From Streptomyces sp. ACA25 (lineage in GTDB: Bacteria > Actinomycetota > Actinomycetes > Streptomycetales > Streptomycetaceae), in NCBI RefSeq assembly GCF_028200735.1, contig NZ_JAQKPV010000011.1, positions 1 through 64,000 of the forward strand: a stretch of DNA of 64,000 nt. The letters are read 5' to 3'. Within the stretch, counting starts at the first letter, position 1. Every line of letters begins with the position of its first letter. The notes beneath the pieces were generated by a model, which worked only from the letters and a program-made list of their open reading frames with translations, had not been told where the DNA came from and did not search any database. Positions 26,138 to 34,422 of the stretch are shown here, in pieces. Position numbers and translations under genes: made by a program.

Positions 26138-26854
26138 CTAGTTCGTTCCTCCGGGGGGCTCGGGGGCCGTGCCGCCGAGATGCGCCGGAAGCCACCAGGT
26201 GTCCGCCGGGTCCCGGGGCTCGCCCGGGTAGTCCCGCTGAGCGGTTTCGAGCAGTTCCTGCACCCGTTCACGCAGCCGCTCGGTGACCTTGGCCGCCGAC
26301 TCGCCGGGATCCGCGGTCATCGGCTTGCCGATCCGGATGGTGACGGGGAAGTGGTTGCGGCCGAAGTCCCGCTTTCGGCCCTTCGTCCACACCCGCTGGG
26401 TGCCCCACAGGGCGACCGGAAGCAGCGGAACCTCCGCTTCCTGCGCCATCCGGGCTGCGCCGGACTTGAACTTCTTCAGTGTGAACGAGGGAGAGATCGT
26501 CGCCTCGGGGAAGACCCCGACGATTTCTCCCGACCGCAGGGAGCGCAGCGCGTGCTCGAAGGCGTGCTCGCCCTGGGAACGGTCCACCGGGATGTGCTTC
26601 ATGCCCCGCATCAGCGGGCCGGAGATCTTGTGCCGGAACACCGCGTCCTTCGCCATGAAGCGCACCAGCCGCTTCGCCGGTAGTGCGGCGAAGCCGGAGA
26701 AGACGAAGTCGAGGTAGCCGATGTGGTTGCTGACGAGGACCGCGCCCCCGTGCCGCGGGACGTGCTCGCTGCCGTCGATGTCGAAGCGCAGGTCGAGCAC
26801 CTTGAACATGGTGCGGGCAGCGCCGATGACCGGCGGGTATACGAGCTCTGCCAT
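26138..26854 (-). CDS. 1-acyl-glycerol-3-phosphate acyltransferase (PlsC-like)
   Basis: This 238-residue PlsC-type acyltransferase has the catalytic H(X)4D motif in 'VSNHIGYLDF' (His44, Asp49), the phosphate-binding 'VFPEATIS' at 114-121, and 'VPLLPVALWGTQRVW'. It should acylate lysophosphatidic acid or a related lipid at the inner membrane face. The ATG at 26854 is preceded by a weak AAGGA. It converges with the threonine aldolase gene and is divergent from the thioredoxin-like gene. Confidence 0.9.
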   Translation of the reverse strand: MAELVYPPVIGAARTMFKVLDLRFDIDGSEHVPRHGGAVLVSNHIGYLDFVFSGFAALPAKRLVRFMAKDAVFRHKISGPLMRGMKHIPVDRSQGEHAFEHALRSLRSGEIVGVFPEATISPSFTLKKFKSGAARMAQEAEVPLLPVALWGTQRVWTKGRKRDFGRNHFPVTIRIGKPMTADPGESAAKVTERLRERVQELLETAQRDYPGEPRDPADTWWLPAHLGGTAPEPPGGTN

Positions 26855-27015
26855 GGGGGATGATCCTTCTTCCTTCGGGCTCCGGACGGGAGGTGTTCCC
26901 TGTTCGGGACCCTAACCTACGCTGCCGTAACCTGACACGGCCGGGAATGAACCGCAACCGGTGCGCGCTGCACCGTCCAGGGGACGGCCGGACCGTCCCG
27001 GGCAGGGGAGCAGAG

Positions 27016-27348
27016 GTGTCGGGACGAGACGGAGCGGCGGCGCTGGGCGCTTCCGCGCTCGGGGTCGGACGGCTGGGGCGGCTGGCCACCCTGGTGCACT
27101 TCTCCAGCGCGTTCTGTCAGCCCTGCCGGGCCACCCGGCGCGTCCTGGTGGAGGTGGCCGCGATGGCTGAAGGGGTGAGCCATGTCGAGATCGACGCCGA
27201 AGCCCGGCTGGGACTCGTCCGCGCCCTGGGCATCGAGCGCACCCCCACGGTCCTCGTCCTGGACGCAGCCGGCCGGATCGTCCGCCGGGCGACCGGGCAG
27301 CCGCGCAGGGCGGACGTCATCGCCGCCCTCGGCGCGGCGGTCCGCTGA
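27016..27348 (+). CDS. Thioredoxin-like protein
   Basis: This 110-residue thioredoxin-fold protein has the redox motif C34-Q-P-C37 in 'FSSAFCQPCRATRRVL' and the cis-Pro region 'LGIERTPTVLVLDAAG'. The usual WCGPC is FCQPC, so its redox potential may differ. There is no signal peptide. GTG 27016 has GGGAG six bases upstream. It is followed 96 bp later by a flavin reductase and then by the ETF genes, all on the plus strand. Confidence 0.88.
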   Translation: MSGRDGAAALGASALGVGRLGRLATLVHFSSAFCQPCRATRRVLVEVAAMAEGVSHVEIDAEARLGLVRALGIERTPTVLVLDAAGRIVRRATGQPRRADVIAALGAAVR

Positions 27349-27444
27349 GTTCCGCGGAGTGATCCGTCTCGCATCTCGCCGGACGGCCTTGACGCTGGTC
27401 ACCGAGCGTCGTCACGCTGGCCTGGTGTGGTCAGGAGCCGGGCG

Positions 27445-27972
27445 ATGAGCGCGTCAGTGACGACCGGTCCGGTGGGCACCGGACCGGCCCTCCTGCGTGC
27501 CGCCTTCCGGCGGCACGCGGCAGGGGTTGCCGTGATCACCGTGGACGGCGAGCACGGTCCGGCCGGGTTCACCGCAACCTCCGTCGCCTCGGTGTCGGCC
27601 GAGCCGCCGATGGTCTCCTTCGGCGCCGGGACCATGTCGTCGAGCTGGCCGGCGCTCGCCGGAGCCCGCTGGGTCGGCGTCCACCTGCTCGCCGAGCAGC
27701 ACCGGGAGCTGGCGGTACGGTTCTCGCGCAGCGGGGCCGACCGTTTCGCGGCCCCGACGCGCTGGTACTCCGGACCGCACGGGGTGCCGATGCTGGAGGG
27801 TGTGCCCGCCTCCCTGGTGTGCCGGGTGATCGCCCGGGTGCCCGCGGGCAGTCACCGGGTGGTGCTGGCCGAGGTCGTGGAGGGACACACGTCCCGCGGT
27901 GGTCGCCCACTGCTCTACCACGGCGGGCGGTACGCCGGTCTGCGGCAGGAGAGTGCGGAGGACCCTCCCTGA
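27445..27972 (+). CDS. Flavin reductase domain protein
   Basis: This 175-residue protein is of the flavin reductase / FMN-binding split-barrel family. Its signature is 'LRAAFRRHAAGVAVITVDGE', then 'GFTATSVASVSAEPPMVSFG' and 'HLLAEQHRELAVRFS', with 'RPLLYHGGRYAGL' at the end. Such enzymes reduce FMN or FAD with NAD(P)H, often for a partner monooxygenase; none is adjacent. ATG 27445 has AGGAG eight bases upstream; GTG 27427 would add six residues. Confidence 0.88.
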   Translation: MSASVTTGPVGTGPALLRAAFRRHAAGVAVITVDGEHGPAGFTATSVASVSAEPPMVSFGAGTMSSSWPALAGARWVGVHLLAEQHRELAVRFSRSGADRFAAPTRWYSGPHGVPMLEGVPASLVCRVIARVPAGSHRVVLAEVVEGHTSRGGRPLLYHGGRYAGLRQESAEDPP

Positions 27973-28028
27973 CCTCCGTGGAGGGGTCCCGTCGGCCGGG
28001 TCGTCGGCAAGGTCACAGTGCGAACGGC

Positions 28029-28068
28029 TTGATGGCGTGCCAGGCGTTACGATGTACTGATGAGTAAC
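28029..28068 (+). promoter_or_regulatory. Candidate promoter with inverted repeat upstream of etfB
   Basis: TTGATG (28029-28034) and TGTACT (28053-28058), 18 bp apart, form a possible promoter. GTTAC (28046-28050) and GTAAC (28064-28068), 13 bp apart, form an inverted repeat across the -10 region and could be a repressor site. Confidence 0.35.
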
Positions 28069-28169
28069 AAAGCTGGGCGGGTTCTGTGCGCCCCGCCCGG
28101 ATTCCGCTCATTGGGCGCATATGCTGCCCGGTGGAGCAGCCAGGATGAACCGATAGTAGGAGAGCCGGC

Positions 28170-28955
28170 GTGAGCTTGAGGATCGTTGTCTGTGTGAAGT
28201 ACGTGCCCGACGCCACCGGTGACCGGCGCTTCACCGAGGACCTGACCACCGACCGGGAAGCGGTCGACGGCCTGTTGTCGGAGCTCGACGAGTACGCGGT
28301 GGAACAGGCGCTGCAGATCGCCGGGGACGCCGACGACGCCGAGGTCACGGTGCTGACTGTCGGCCCCGAGGACGCCAACGACGCACTGCGCAAGGCGCTC
28401 TCCATGGGGGCCGACAAGGCCGTGCACGTCGAGGACGACGACTTGCACGGCACCGACGCCCTCGGGACTTCGCTGGTGCTTGCCAAGGCGATCGAGAAGA
28501 CCGGCTACGACCTGGTCATCTGCGGTATGGCGTCCACCGACGGCGCCATGGGCGTGATTCCCGCGATGCTCGCCGAGCGCCTCGCCGTTCCGCAGGTGAC
28601 CCTGCTGTCCGAGGTCGCCGTCGCCGACGGCAGGGTGACCGGCCGGCGTGACGGGGATGCCGCCACCGAGCAGCTCGAGGCCGCGCTCCCCGCCGTCGTG
28701 TCGGTGACCGACCAGTCGGGAGAGGCCCGCTACCCCTCCTTCAAGGGGATCATGGCGGCCAAGAAGAAGCCGGTCGAGTCGCTGGACCTGGACGACCTCG
28801 GCCTCGAGGCGGAGCAGGTCGGCCTCGAGGGGGCCTGGACCAAGGTCGACGAGGCGGTCGAGCGCCCGGCACGCACAGCGGGCGAGATCGTGACGGACGA
28901 GGGCGAGGGCGGCAAGCAGCTGGCCGAGTTCCTGGCCGCGCAGAAGTTCATCTGA
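28170..28955 (+). CDS. etfB: Electron transfer flavoprotein beta subunit
   Basis: This 261-residue ETF beta (FixA-like) subunit takes electrons from acyl-CoA and related dehydrogenases together with EtfA. The family signature 'CVKYVPDATGDRRF' is at the N terminus and 'DGAMGVIPAMLAERLAVPQV' lies near residue 125, with the C-terminal recognition arm 'KGIMAAKKKPVE'. GTG 28170 has GGAGAG about six bases upstream. etfA follows after 96 bp. No dehydrogenase or ETF:quinone oxidoreductase gene is next to them. Confidence 0.95.
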   Translation: MSLRIVVCVKYVPDATGDRRFTEDLTTDREAVDGLLSELDEYAVEQALQIAGDADDAEVTVLTVGPEDANDALRKALSMGADKAVHVEDDDLHGTDALGTSLVLAKAIEKTGYDLVICGMASTDGAMGVIPAMLAERLAVPQVTLLSEVAVADGRVTGRRDGDAATEQLEAALPAVVSVTDQSGEARYPSFKGIMAAKKKPVESLDLDDLGLEAEQVGLEGAWTKVDEAVERPARTAGEIVTDEGEGGKQLAEFLAAQKFI

Positions 28956-29051
28956 TCCCTCACCGGTGCCGGGCGGCACGCCCCGGAGCCCGGCAGAGCA
29001 TTCGCCCTTTCCCCCGGCCCCAGTCCGGGAATCCCGCGCAGGAGTTGTGTC

Positions 29052-30014
29052 ATGGCTGAAGTACTTGTCTACGTCGATCACCTGGACGGCGCCGTCCGCA
29101 AGCCCACTCTCGAACTGCTGACCCTGGCCCGCCGCATCGGTGACCCGGTCGCCGTGCACCTCGGCCCCGGCGCTGACACCGCCGCCCCGGTGCTCGCCGA
29201 GCACGGGGCGGTGCGGGTGCTGACCGCCGACGCCGCCGAGTTCGCCGACTACCTGGTCGTGCCCAAGGTGGACGCCCTGCAGGCCGCCGCCGAGTCGGTG
29301 TCCCCGGCCGCGGTGCTCATCCCCTCCTCGGCCGAGGGCAAGGAGATCGCCGCGCGCCTCGCGGTCCGGCTCGGTTCCGGCATCATCACCGACGCCGTCG
29401 ACCTGGAGTCGGGGGATGAGGGCCCGGTGACCCGCCAGTCGGTGTTCGCCGCCGGTTTCACCACGAAGTCGCGCGTCACCGAGGGCGTCCCGGTGATCAC
29501 CGTCAAGCCCAACTCCGCGGCCCCGGAGTCCGCGCCCGCCGCCGGCACCGTCGAACAGCTGACGGTGTCCTTCGGTGAGCTGGCCACCGGCACCAAGGTC
29601 GTCTCCCGTACCCGGCGCGAGGCCACCGGCCGCCCCGAGCTGACGGAGGCCGCCATCGTTGTCTCCGGCGGGCGCGGGGTCAACGGCGCCGAGAACTTCG
29701 CCGTCATCGAAAACCTCGCCGACGCGCTCGGCGCGGCGGTCGGCGCCTCCCGGGCCGCGGTGGACGCGGGCTGGTACCCGCACTCGAGCCAGGTCGGCCA
29801 GACCGGCAAGAGCGTCTCGCCGCAGCTGTACATCGCGGCCGGCATCTCCGGGGCGATCCAGCACCGGGCGGGAATGCAGACCTCCAAGACCATCGTGGCC
29901 GTCAACAAGGATGCCGAGGCGCCGATCTTCGACCTGGTCGACTACGGCATCGTGGGGGACCTTTTCGAGATCGTCCCGGCACTTACCGAAGAGGTCAGGA
30001 CCCGCAAGGGCTGA
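29052..30014 (+). CDS. etfA: Electron transfer flavoprotein alpha subunit
   Basis: This 320-residue ETF alpha (FixB-like) subunit carries the FAD site in the C-terminal half. The signature is 'SSQVGQTGKSVSPQLYIAAG' at about 239-258, continuing into 'ISGAIQHRAGM', with 'IVAVNKDAEAPIFDLVDYGI' near the end. With EtfB it forms the FAD-containing heterodimer that links dehydrogenases to the respiratory chain. ATG 29052 has AGGAG eight bases upstream. It is the last gene of the pair. Confidence 0.95.
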   Translation: MAEVLVYVDHLDGAVRKPTLELLTLARRIGDPVAVHLGPGADTAAPVLAEHGAVRVLTADAAEFADYLVVPKVDALQAAAESVSPAAVLIPSSAEGKEIAARLAVRLGSGIITDAVDLESGDEGPVTRQSVFAAGFTTKSRVTEGVPVITVKPNSAAPESAPAAGTVEQLTVSFGELATGTKVVSRTRREATGRPELTEAAIVVSGGRGVNGAENFAVIENLADALGAAVGASRAAVDAGWYPHSSQVGQTGKSVSPQLYIAAGISGAIQHRAGMQTSKTIVAVNKDAEAPIFDLVDYGIVGDLFEIVPALTEEVRTRKG

Positions 30015-30186
30015 GCCCCCGGACCGCGGCAGCAACGGCCCGCACCGCTCGCGCCACCGGCGCCGGCGGGGCGGGCCGTGGTGACGCCGGGACCCGGCCG
30101 GTTGTGCCGGTCCCCGGCAGCGGGTTAGCTTCCTCCACGACGTGTCGGGACACCCGCCGGACGGGCGGGAGGGCGGAGCGGAGCCG

Positions 30187-31467
30187 ATGGGGCAGCAGTA
30201 CCGGCCCGCGACCAGCCTGGCCCGGTCCGTGCGCGAGGACATCGAGGCCCGGCTGGCTCCCGTCGACGCGGAGCTCGCCCGCCGGTACCCCGGGGACGCC
30301 GCCTCCCGGCAGCCGGTGCACACTGTGTACGTCCCCGCCGACCGGGCCGACGCGGACACCGCCCGTGCGTGGGGCGAGCAGGCCCTCGCTCTCCTCGACC
30401 GGTGTGCCCCCGACGCCGCCGCCCTCGCGGCCGTCCTCGGCCTGCCCACGGAGCTGGCGGGCCCGGTGTACGCCCGGGTGCGGGCCAAGCTGGCGCGGGA
30501 GCCGGTGGAGGACCTGCGGATCGACTTCGAGGACGGTTACGGCCGGCGGCCGGACGACGAGGAGGACGCGGCCGCCGTCCGGGCGGCCCGGACGGTGACG
30601 GAAGCCCGCGCACAGGGCACCCGCCCGCCGTGGACGGGCATCCGGATGAAGTGCCTGGAGAAGCCCGTGCGGGACCGCGGCATCCGCACCCTGGACATCT
30701 TCCTGACCGCCCTGATGGACGCCGGAGGGCTGCCGGACGGCCTTCTTCTCACGCTTCCCAAGGTCAGCTCCCCCGAGCAGGTTGCGGCGATGGTGCAGCT
30801 GTGTGCGGCGTTCGAGCGGGCCCGGGGGCTGGAGGCCGGACGGCTCGGGTTCGAGATCCAGATCGAGACGGCCCAGGCCATCGTGGGGGCGGACGGCCGG
30901 GCCACGGTCGCCCGGATGATCGAGGCCGCCGACGGCCGGGCCACGGGGCTGCATTACGGAACCTTCGACTACAGCGCCTGCTGCGGAGTGAGTGCCGCTC
31001 ATCAGTCCCTGGAACACCCGGTGGCCGACCACGCCAAGGCCGTCATGCAGGCGGCCGCGGCCGGTACCGGCGTCCGGCTCTCCGACGGGTCCACCAATGT
31101 CCTGCCGACGGGGTCCGCCGCCCGGGTGCACGATGCCTGGCGCCTCCATCACCGGCTGGTGCGCCGCTCACTGGCCCGCGCCTATTACCAGGGCTGGGAC
31201 ATGCACCCCGGGCACCTGGTGACGCGGTACACGGCCGTCTACGCCTTCTACCGTGAAGGGTTCGCGCAGGCCGCCGGCCGGCTGGCGGCCTACCGGGGCG
31301 GCACGGGCGACGGTGTGCTGGACGAGCCGGCCACCGCACGGGCCCTCGTCGGGTTCCTGCTGCGCGGGCTGGACTGCGGGGCGCTGGACAGCTCTGAGGT
31401 CAGCGCAGCGACAGGGCTGGTCCGCGAGGAACTGGAAGAGCTGTCCGGCCGTCACACGGGCCGCTGA
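30187..31467 (+). CDS. DUF6986 family protein (HpcH/CitE aldolase-like)
   Basis: This 426-residue protein has a CitE/HpcH-type TIM barrel: 'EDLRIDFEDGYGRRPDDEE' with acidic metal ligands, 'WTGIRMKCLEKPVRDRGIRT' with an Arg, and 'RLGFEIQIETAQAIVG' with the Glu. It probably binds an acyl-CoA or alpha-keto acid and a metal, but the reaction is not known for DUF6986. I start at ATG 30187 with GGAG just upstream; a GTG at 30142 has no ribosome site. A strong hairpin follows its stop. Confidence 0.8.
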   Translation: MGQQYRPATSLARSVREDIEARLAPVDAELARRYPGDAASRQPVHTVYVPADRADADTARAWGEQALALLDRCAPDAAALAAVLGLPTELAGPVYARVRAKLAREPVEDLRIDFEDGYGRRPDDEEDAAAVRAARTVTEARAQGTRPPWTGIRMKCLEKPVRDRGIRTLDIFLTALMDAGGLPDGLLLTLPKVSSPEQVAAMVQLCAAFERARGLEAGRLGFEIQIETAQAIVGADGRATVARMIEAADGRATGLHYGTFDYSACCGVSAAHQSLEHPVADHAKAVMQAAAAGTGVRLSDGSTNVLPTGSAARVHDAWRLHHRLVRRSLARAYYQGWDMHPGHLVTRYTAVYAFYREGFAQAAGRLAAYRGGTGDGVLDEPATARALVGFLLRGLDCGALDSSEVSAATGLVREELEELSGRHTGR

Positions 31468-31490
31468 ACCCCGCCGGCCGGCGGCCTCCC

Positions 31491-31526
31491 GGCCCCGGCG
31501 GACCGCCGCGGTCCGCCGGCGGGGCC
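31491..31526 (+). terminator. Hairpin after the DUF6986 gene
   Basis: GGCCCCGGCGGACC (31491-31504) pairs with GGTCCGCCGGCGGGGCC (31510-31526) through a small bulge, giving a long GC stem with loop GCCGC. No T-run follows. It is probably a Streptomyces-type terminator. Confidence 0.6.
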
Positions 31527-31562
31527 GGACTGGACAACACCCGCCGCGGCGGGTGAGGCTTC

Positions 31563-32534
31563 ATGCCCATGACCTCTGACCTCGTCGCAGCCGTCGACAT
31601 CGGCGGGACCAAAATCGCGGGCGCCCTCGTGGACGGTACGGGCGCCCTTCTGGAGCGCCTCCAGCTCCCCACCCCCGCCGGGGAGCCGAGTGACCATGTT
31701 CTGCGGACGGTGGCCGACGTTCTCGGCCGGCTGGCCGCCGGACCGCACTGGGGCCGGGTCACCGCCGTCGGGATCGGCAGCGCCGGTCCCGTCGATGCCC
31801 GGGCCGGCACCGTCAGCCCGGTCAATATCCCCGGCTGGCGGGAGTTCCCACTCCTCAGGGAGGTCCGCCCGTTCACCGGCCGGCTCCCGGTCACCCTGAT
31901 CGGGGACGGAGCCGCCATCGCCGCCGCGGAGCACTGGCGGGGTGCCGCCCGCGGCCGTGACAACGTCCTGTGCATGGTGGTCTCCACCGGGGTGGGCGGC
32001 GGGCTGATCCTCGACGGTGCGCTCCGTTCGGGCCCCACCGGGAACGCCGGCCACATCGGCCACATCTCGGTGGACTACAACGGTGAGCCGTGTCCGTGCG
32101 GCAGCCGGGGCTGTGTGGAGCGCATCGCCAGCGGTACCGGTATCGCCCGCTATGCCCGGGAGGCCGGATGGCGGCCCGCCGAGCCGGGCGGTGATGCCAC
32201 AGCGGCGGGAGTGGCCGAGGCGGCTCTCCGTGGCGAGCCGGTGGCCGTGGCGGCCTTCGACCGGGCCGCCCGTGCTCTGGCAGCCGGAATCGCGGCCACC
32301 GCGACCCTCGTGGAGATCGAGGCCGTGGTCATCGGAGGAGGCGTGAGCCAGTCGGGCGAGGTGCTCTTCGGGCCGCTGCGCCGGGCGCTCAAGGAGTTCG
32401 CCACGCTCGCTTTCGTCCGGGACATCGAGGTGGTCCCCGCCGAGCTCGGCACCGGTGCCGGCCTGGTGGGGGCGGCAGCGGCCTGCCGTTCCGCCTCCGG
32501 CACGTTTCCGGCACCTGTTCCAGCGGGCAACTGA
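31563..32534 (+). CDS. ROK-family sugar kinase (glucokinase-like)
   Basis: This 323-residue ROK kinase has the ATP loop 'VAAVDIGGTKIAGALVDG' at about 7-24, 'VSTGVGGGLILDGAL', the ROK signature with zinc ligands in 'GNAGHIGHISVDYNGEPCPC' continuing to 'GSRGCVERIASG', and 'VVIGGGVSQSGE'. It has no N-terminal DNA-binding domain, so it is an enzyme, probably phosphorylating glucose or a related hexose. GGGTGAGG upstream supports the ATG at 31563. It is followed 27 bp later by the fused NTPase-NUDIX gene. Confidence 0.88.
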   Translation: MPMTSDLVAAVDIGGTKIAGALVDGTGALLERLQLPTPAGEPSDHVLRTVADVLGRLAAGPHWGRVTAVGIGSAGPVDARAGTVSPVNIPGWREFPLLREVRPFTGRLPVTLIGDGAAIAAAEHWRGAARGRDNVLCMVVSTGVGGGLILDGALRSGPTGNAGHIGHISVDYNGEPCPCGSRGCVERIASGTGIARYAREAGWRPAEPGGDATAAGVAEAALRGEPVAVAAFDRAARALAAGIAATATLVEIEAVVIGGGVSQSGEVLFGPLRRALKEFATLAFVRDIEVVPAELGTGAGLVGAAAACRSASGTFPAPVPAGN

Positions 32535-32561
32535 CTTCAGGGCGAACGAGGAGGGGGATGC

Positions 32562-33596
32562 GTGATCATCTGGCTGAACGGCGCGTTCGGGGCCGGTAAG
32601 ACCACGGCCGCCCGGGAGCTTGCCGAGCTGCTGCCGGACACGACGTACTTCGATCCGGAGCTCGTCGGCGACCTGCTGCGCCGGACGCTGCCCGGCAAGC
32701 GGCTGCAGGCACTGGCAGGGCATCAGGACCTGGCTGCCTGGCGCTGGCTCGTGGTGGAGACCGCCGCCGCGGTGCACCGGGAGACCGGAGGCACTCTGGT
32801 GGCTCCGATGACGGTGCTGCGCCAGGAGCACCGCGACGAGGTGTTCGGGGGCCTCGCGGCCCGCGGGCTTCCCGTGCGGCACGTGCTTCTGCACGTTGAA
32901 GAAACGATCCTTCGTGAGCGGATAGCGCGGCGGGAGGAGAACCCCGGTGATCCGGAGGCGAGCGCCGCCGTGCGCAGCTGGTGTCTGGAGCAGGTACCGC
33001 ACTACCGCAGGGCCCTGTCCTGGATCGGCGCCGACGCGTACACGATCGACATGTCCCGGCTCAGCCCCCGGCGGACCGCGGAGCGGATCGCCGAGGCGGT
33101 CGGCAGCGGCGCGGGCAAGTGCGACATCGTCCGGACACCACCGCCGGCCGGGGAGACGGTGGCCGCCGGGATGCTGCTGTTCGACGAGCGCGAGCGGGTG
33201 CTCCTCGTCGATCCCACCTACAAGCCGGGCTGGGAGTTTCCCGGCGGGATCGTCGAACCCGGCGAGTCACCGGTGCAGGCTGCCGTCCGGGAGGTGGCGG
33301 AGGAGCTCGGCCTCCGCCTCGACGGCGAGCCCGGGCTGCTGGTGGTGGACTGGGAGCCGCCCCGCCCGCCGCTCCACGGCGGGCTGCGGATGCTCTTCGA
33401 CGGCGGTCGTCTCGGCCGCGAGCGGCTGAGCGAGGTGCTGCTCCCCTGCGCGGAACTCCGGGACTGGCGCTTCGTCAGCGCCGAGGACGCCGAGCAGCTG
33501 CTCTCACCCGGGCACTTCAGCCGGCTGCAGTGGGCGCTGCGGGCCCGTGCCGAGGGCCGCGCACGCAACCTCGAAGCGGGCGTTCCGGTCGGCTGA
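32562..33596 (+). CDS. Fused P-loop kinase-like NTPase and NUDIX hydrolase
   Basis: The 344-residue protein joins two domains usually found in separate proteins. Residues 1-180 form an AAA_33-type small-molecule kinase fold with Walker A 'GAFGAGKTT' at 7-15. Residues 200-330 form a NUDIX hydrolase with the full box 'GIVEPGESPVQAAVREVAEE' near 229-248. The first half resembles tunicamycin-resistance-like and nucleoside/antibiotic kinase-like proteins; the second half would cleave a nucleoside diphosphate derivative. A paired phosphorylation and clean-up reaction is inference. GTG 32562 follows a GAGGAGG site. Confidence 0.85.
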   Translation: MIIWLNGAFGAGKTTAARELAELLPDTTYFDPELVGDLLRRTLPGKRLQALAGHQDLAAWRWLVVETAAAVHRETGGTLVAPMTVLRQEHRDEVFGGLAARGLPVRHVLLHVEETILRERIARREENPGDPEASAAVRSWCLEQVPHYRRALSWIGADAYTIDMSRLSPRRTAERIAEAVGSGAGKCDIVRTPPPAGETVAAGMLLFDERERVLLVDPTYKPGWEFPGGIVEPGESPVQAAVREVAEELGLRLDGEPGLLVVDWEPPRPPLHGGLRMLFDGGRLGRERLSEVLLPCAELRDWRFVSAEDAEQLLSPGHFSRLQWALRARAEGRARNLEAGVPVG

Positions 33597-33760
33597 CGAC
33601 CGCCGGCTCCCGGCGCGCCCCGGAGCCGGGATCAGCCGAGGATCACCGGACCGTCCCCCGCCCGGCGTCCGGGGTGACCTGTTTGCCGCGTTCCGGGCCG
33701 TGCCCGGCCGCCGGTGTGCTTAGCGTGGGGCTGTCACCGCTCGGGAGGAAAGGGCTGTCC

Positions 33761-34336
33761 ATGAGCACACTGCGCACGACCCTGGCAACGCTCGGGCTGA
33801 GCGTGACAGTTCTCGGAGGGAGCGCGCCGGCGTCGCTCGCCCTGGACACCCCGCTCCCGGACGCCTCACCCGGCCGGCCGGACAGCACCACCCTGGGCTA
33901 CAGCGTCTCACCGCACACCGTCCGGGCGGGCGGATCGGTGGATCTGACGGTCACCGGCTGCACCGACCACGGGGCGACCGCACGGTCCGGCGCCTTCGCC
34001 GCGACCGCTCTGGGAGAGCCGGGCCCGCTGCAGAGCACGCGGGTGGGCATCTCCGGGGACACCAGGCCCGGCGCGCAGTACGACGTCGTTCTCACCTGCG
34101 GAGAGCGGACCGGCACCGCTCAGCTGGTGATCGCGGAAGGCTCCGTCCTCCCGGAGAGCTCCGGGCCGGCACCGGAGGAGCCGGCGCCCGCGGCCCCCGG
34201 CGCTCCGCAGGCCGGCGCGGCCGGGCAGCGGACCGGTGACCCCTCGACGGTCGTGACCGGGGCCGGGATCAGTGTCGCGGCGCTGCTCGGGATGTACCTG
34301 CTGCACCGCCGCCGCTCGCCGGGAGTGCCCTCCTGA
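33761..34336 (+). CDS. Secreted or cell-wall-anchored protein with C-terminal membrane segment
   Basis: This 191-residue protein has a signal peptide at about residues 1-30 ('LATLGLSVTVLGGSAPASLA'), an Ig-like beta domain ('YSVSPHTVRAGGSVDLTVTG') with two cysteines probably forming a disulfide, a Pro/Ala/Glu-rich spacer, and a final membrane helix 'VVTGAGISVAALLGMYLL' followed by 'HRRR'. It should be exported and stay anchored in the membrane facing outwards. The function is unknown. ATG 33761 follows GGGAGGAAAGG. Confidence 0.82.
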   Translation: MSTLRTTLATLGLSVTVLGGSAPASLALDTPLPDASPGRPDSTTLGYSVSPHTVRAGGSVDLTVTGCTDHGATARSGAFAATALGEPGPLQSTRVGISGDTRPGAQYDVVLTCGERTGTAQLVIAEGSVLPESSGPAPEEPAPAAPGAPQAGAAGQRTGDPSTVVTGAGISVAALLGMYLLHRRRSPGVPS

Positions 34337-34422
34337 CGCCTCGGTGGGACGGCACCGCCCGGCCCGGCTTCCCCGCGGGGGTCCCGCGCCCGTCGTGCCG
34401 CCCCCGGCGGGGCACCGGCATG

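Noticed and set aside
28047..30488. A long minus-strand open frame opposite etfB-etfA
   Set aside because: It has low-complexity Arg/Gly/Pro content and no motif, and is fully antisense to two certain genes.
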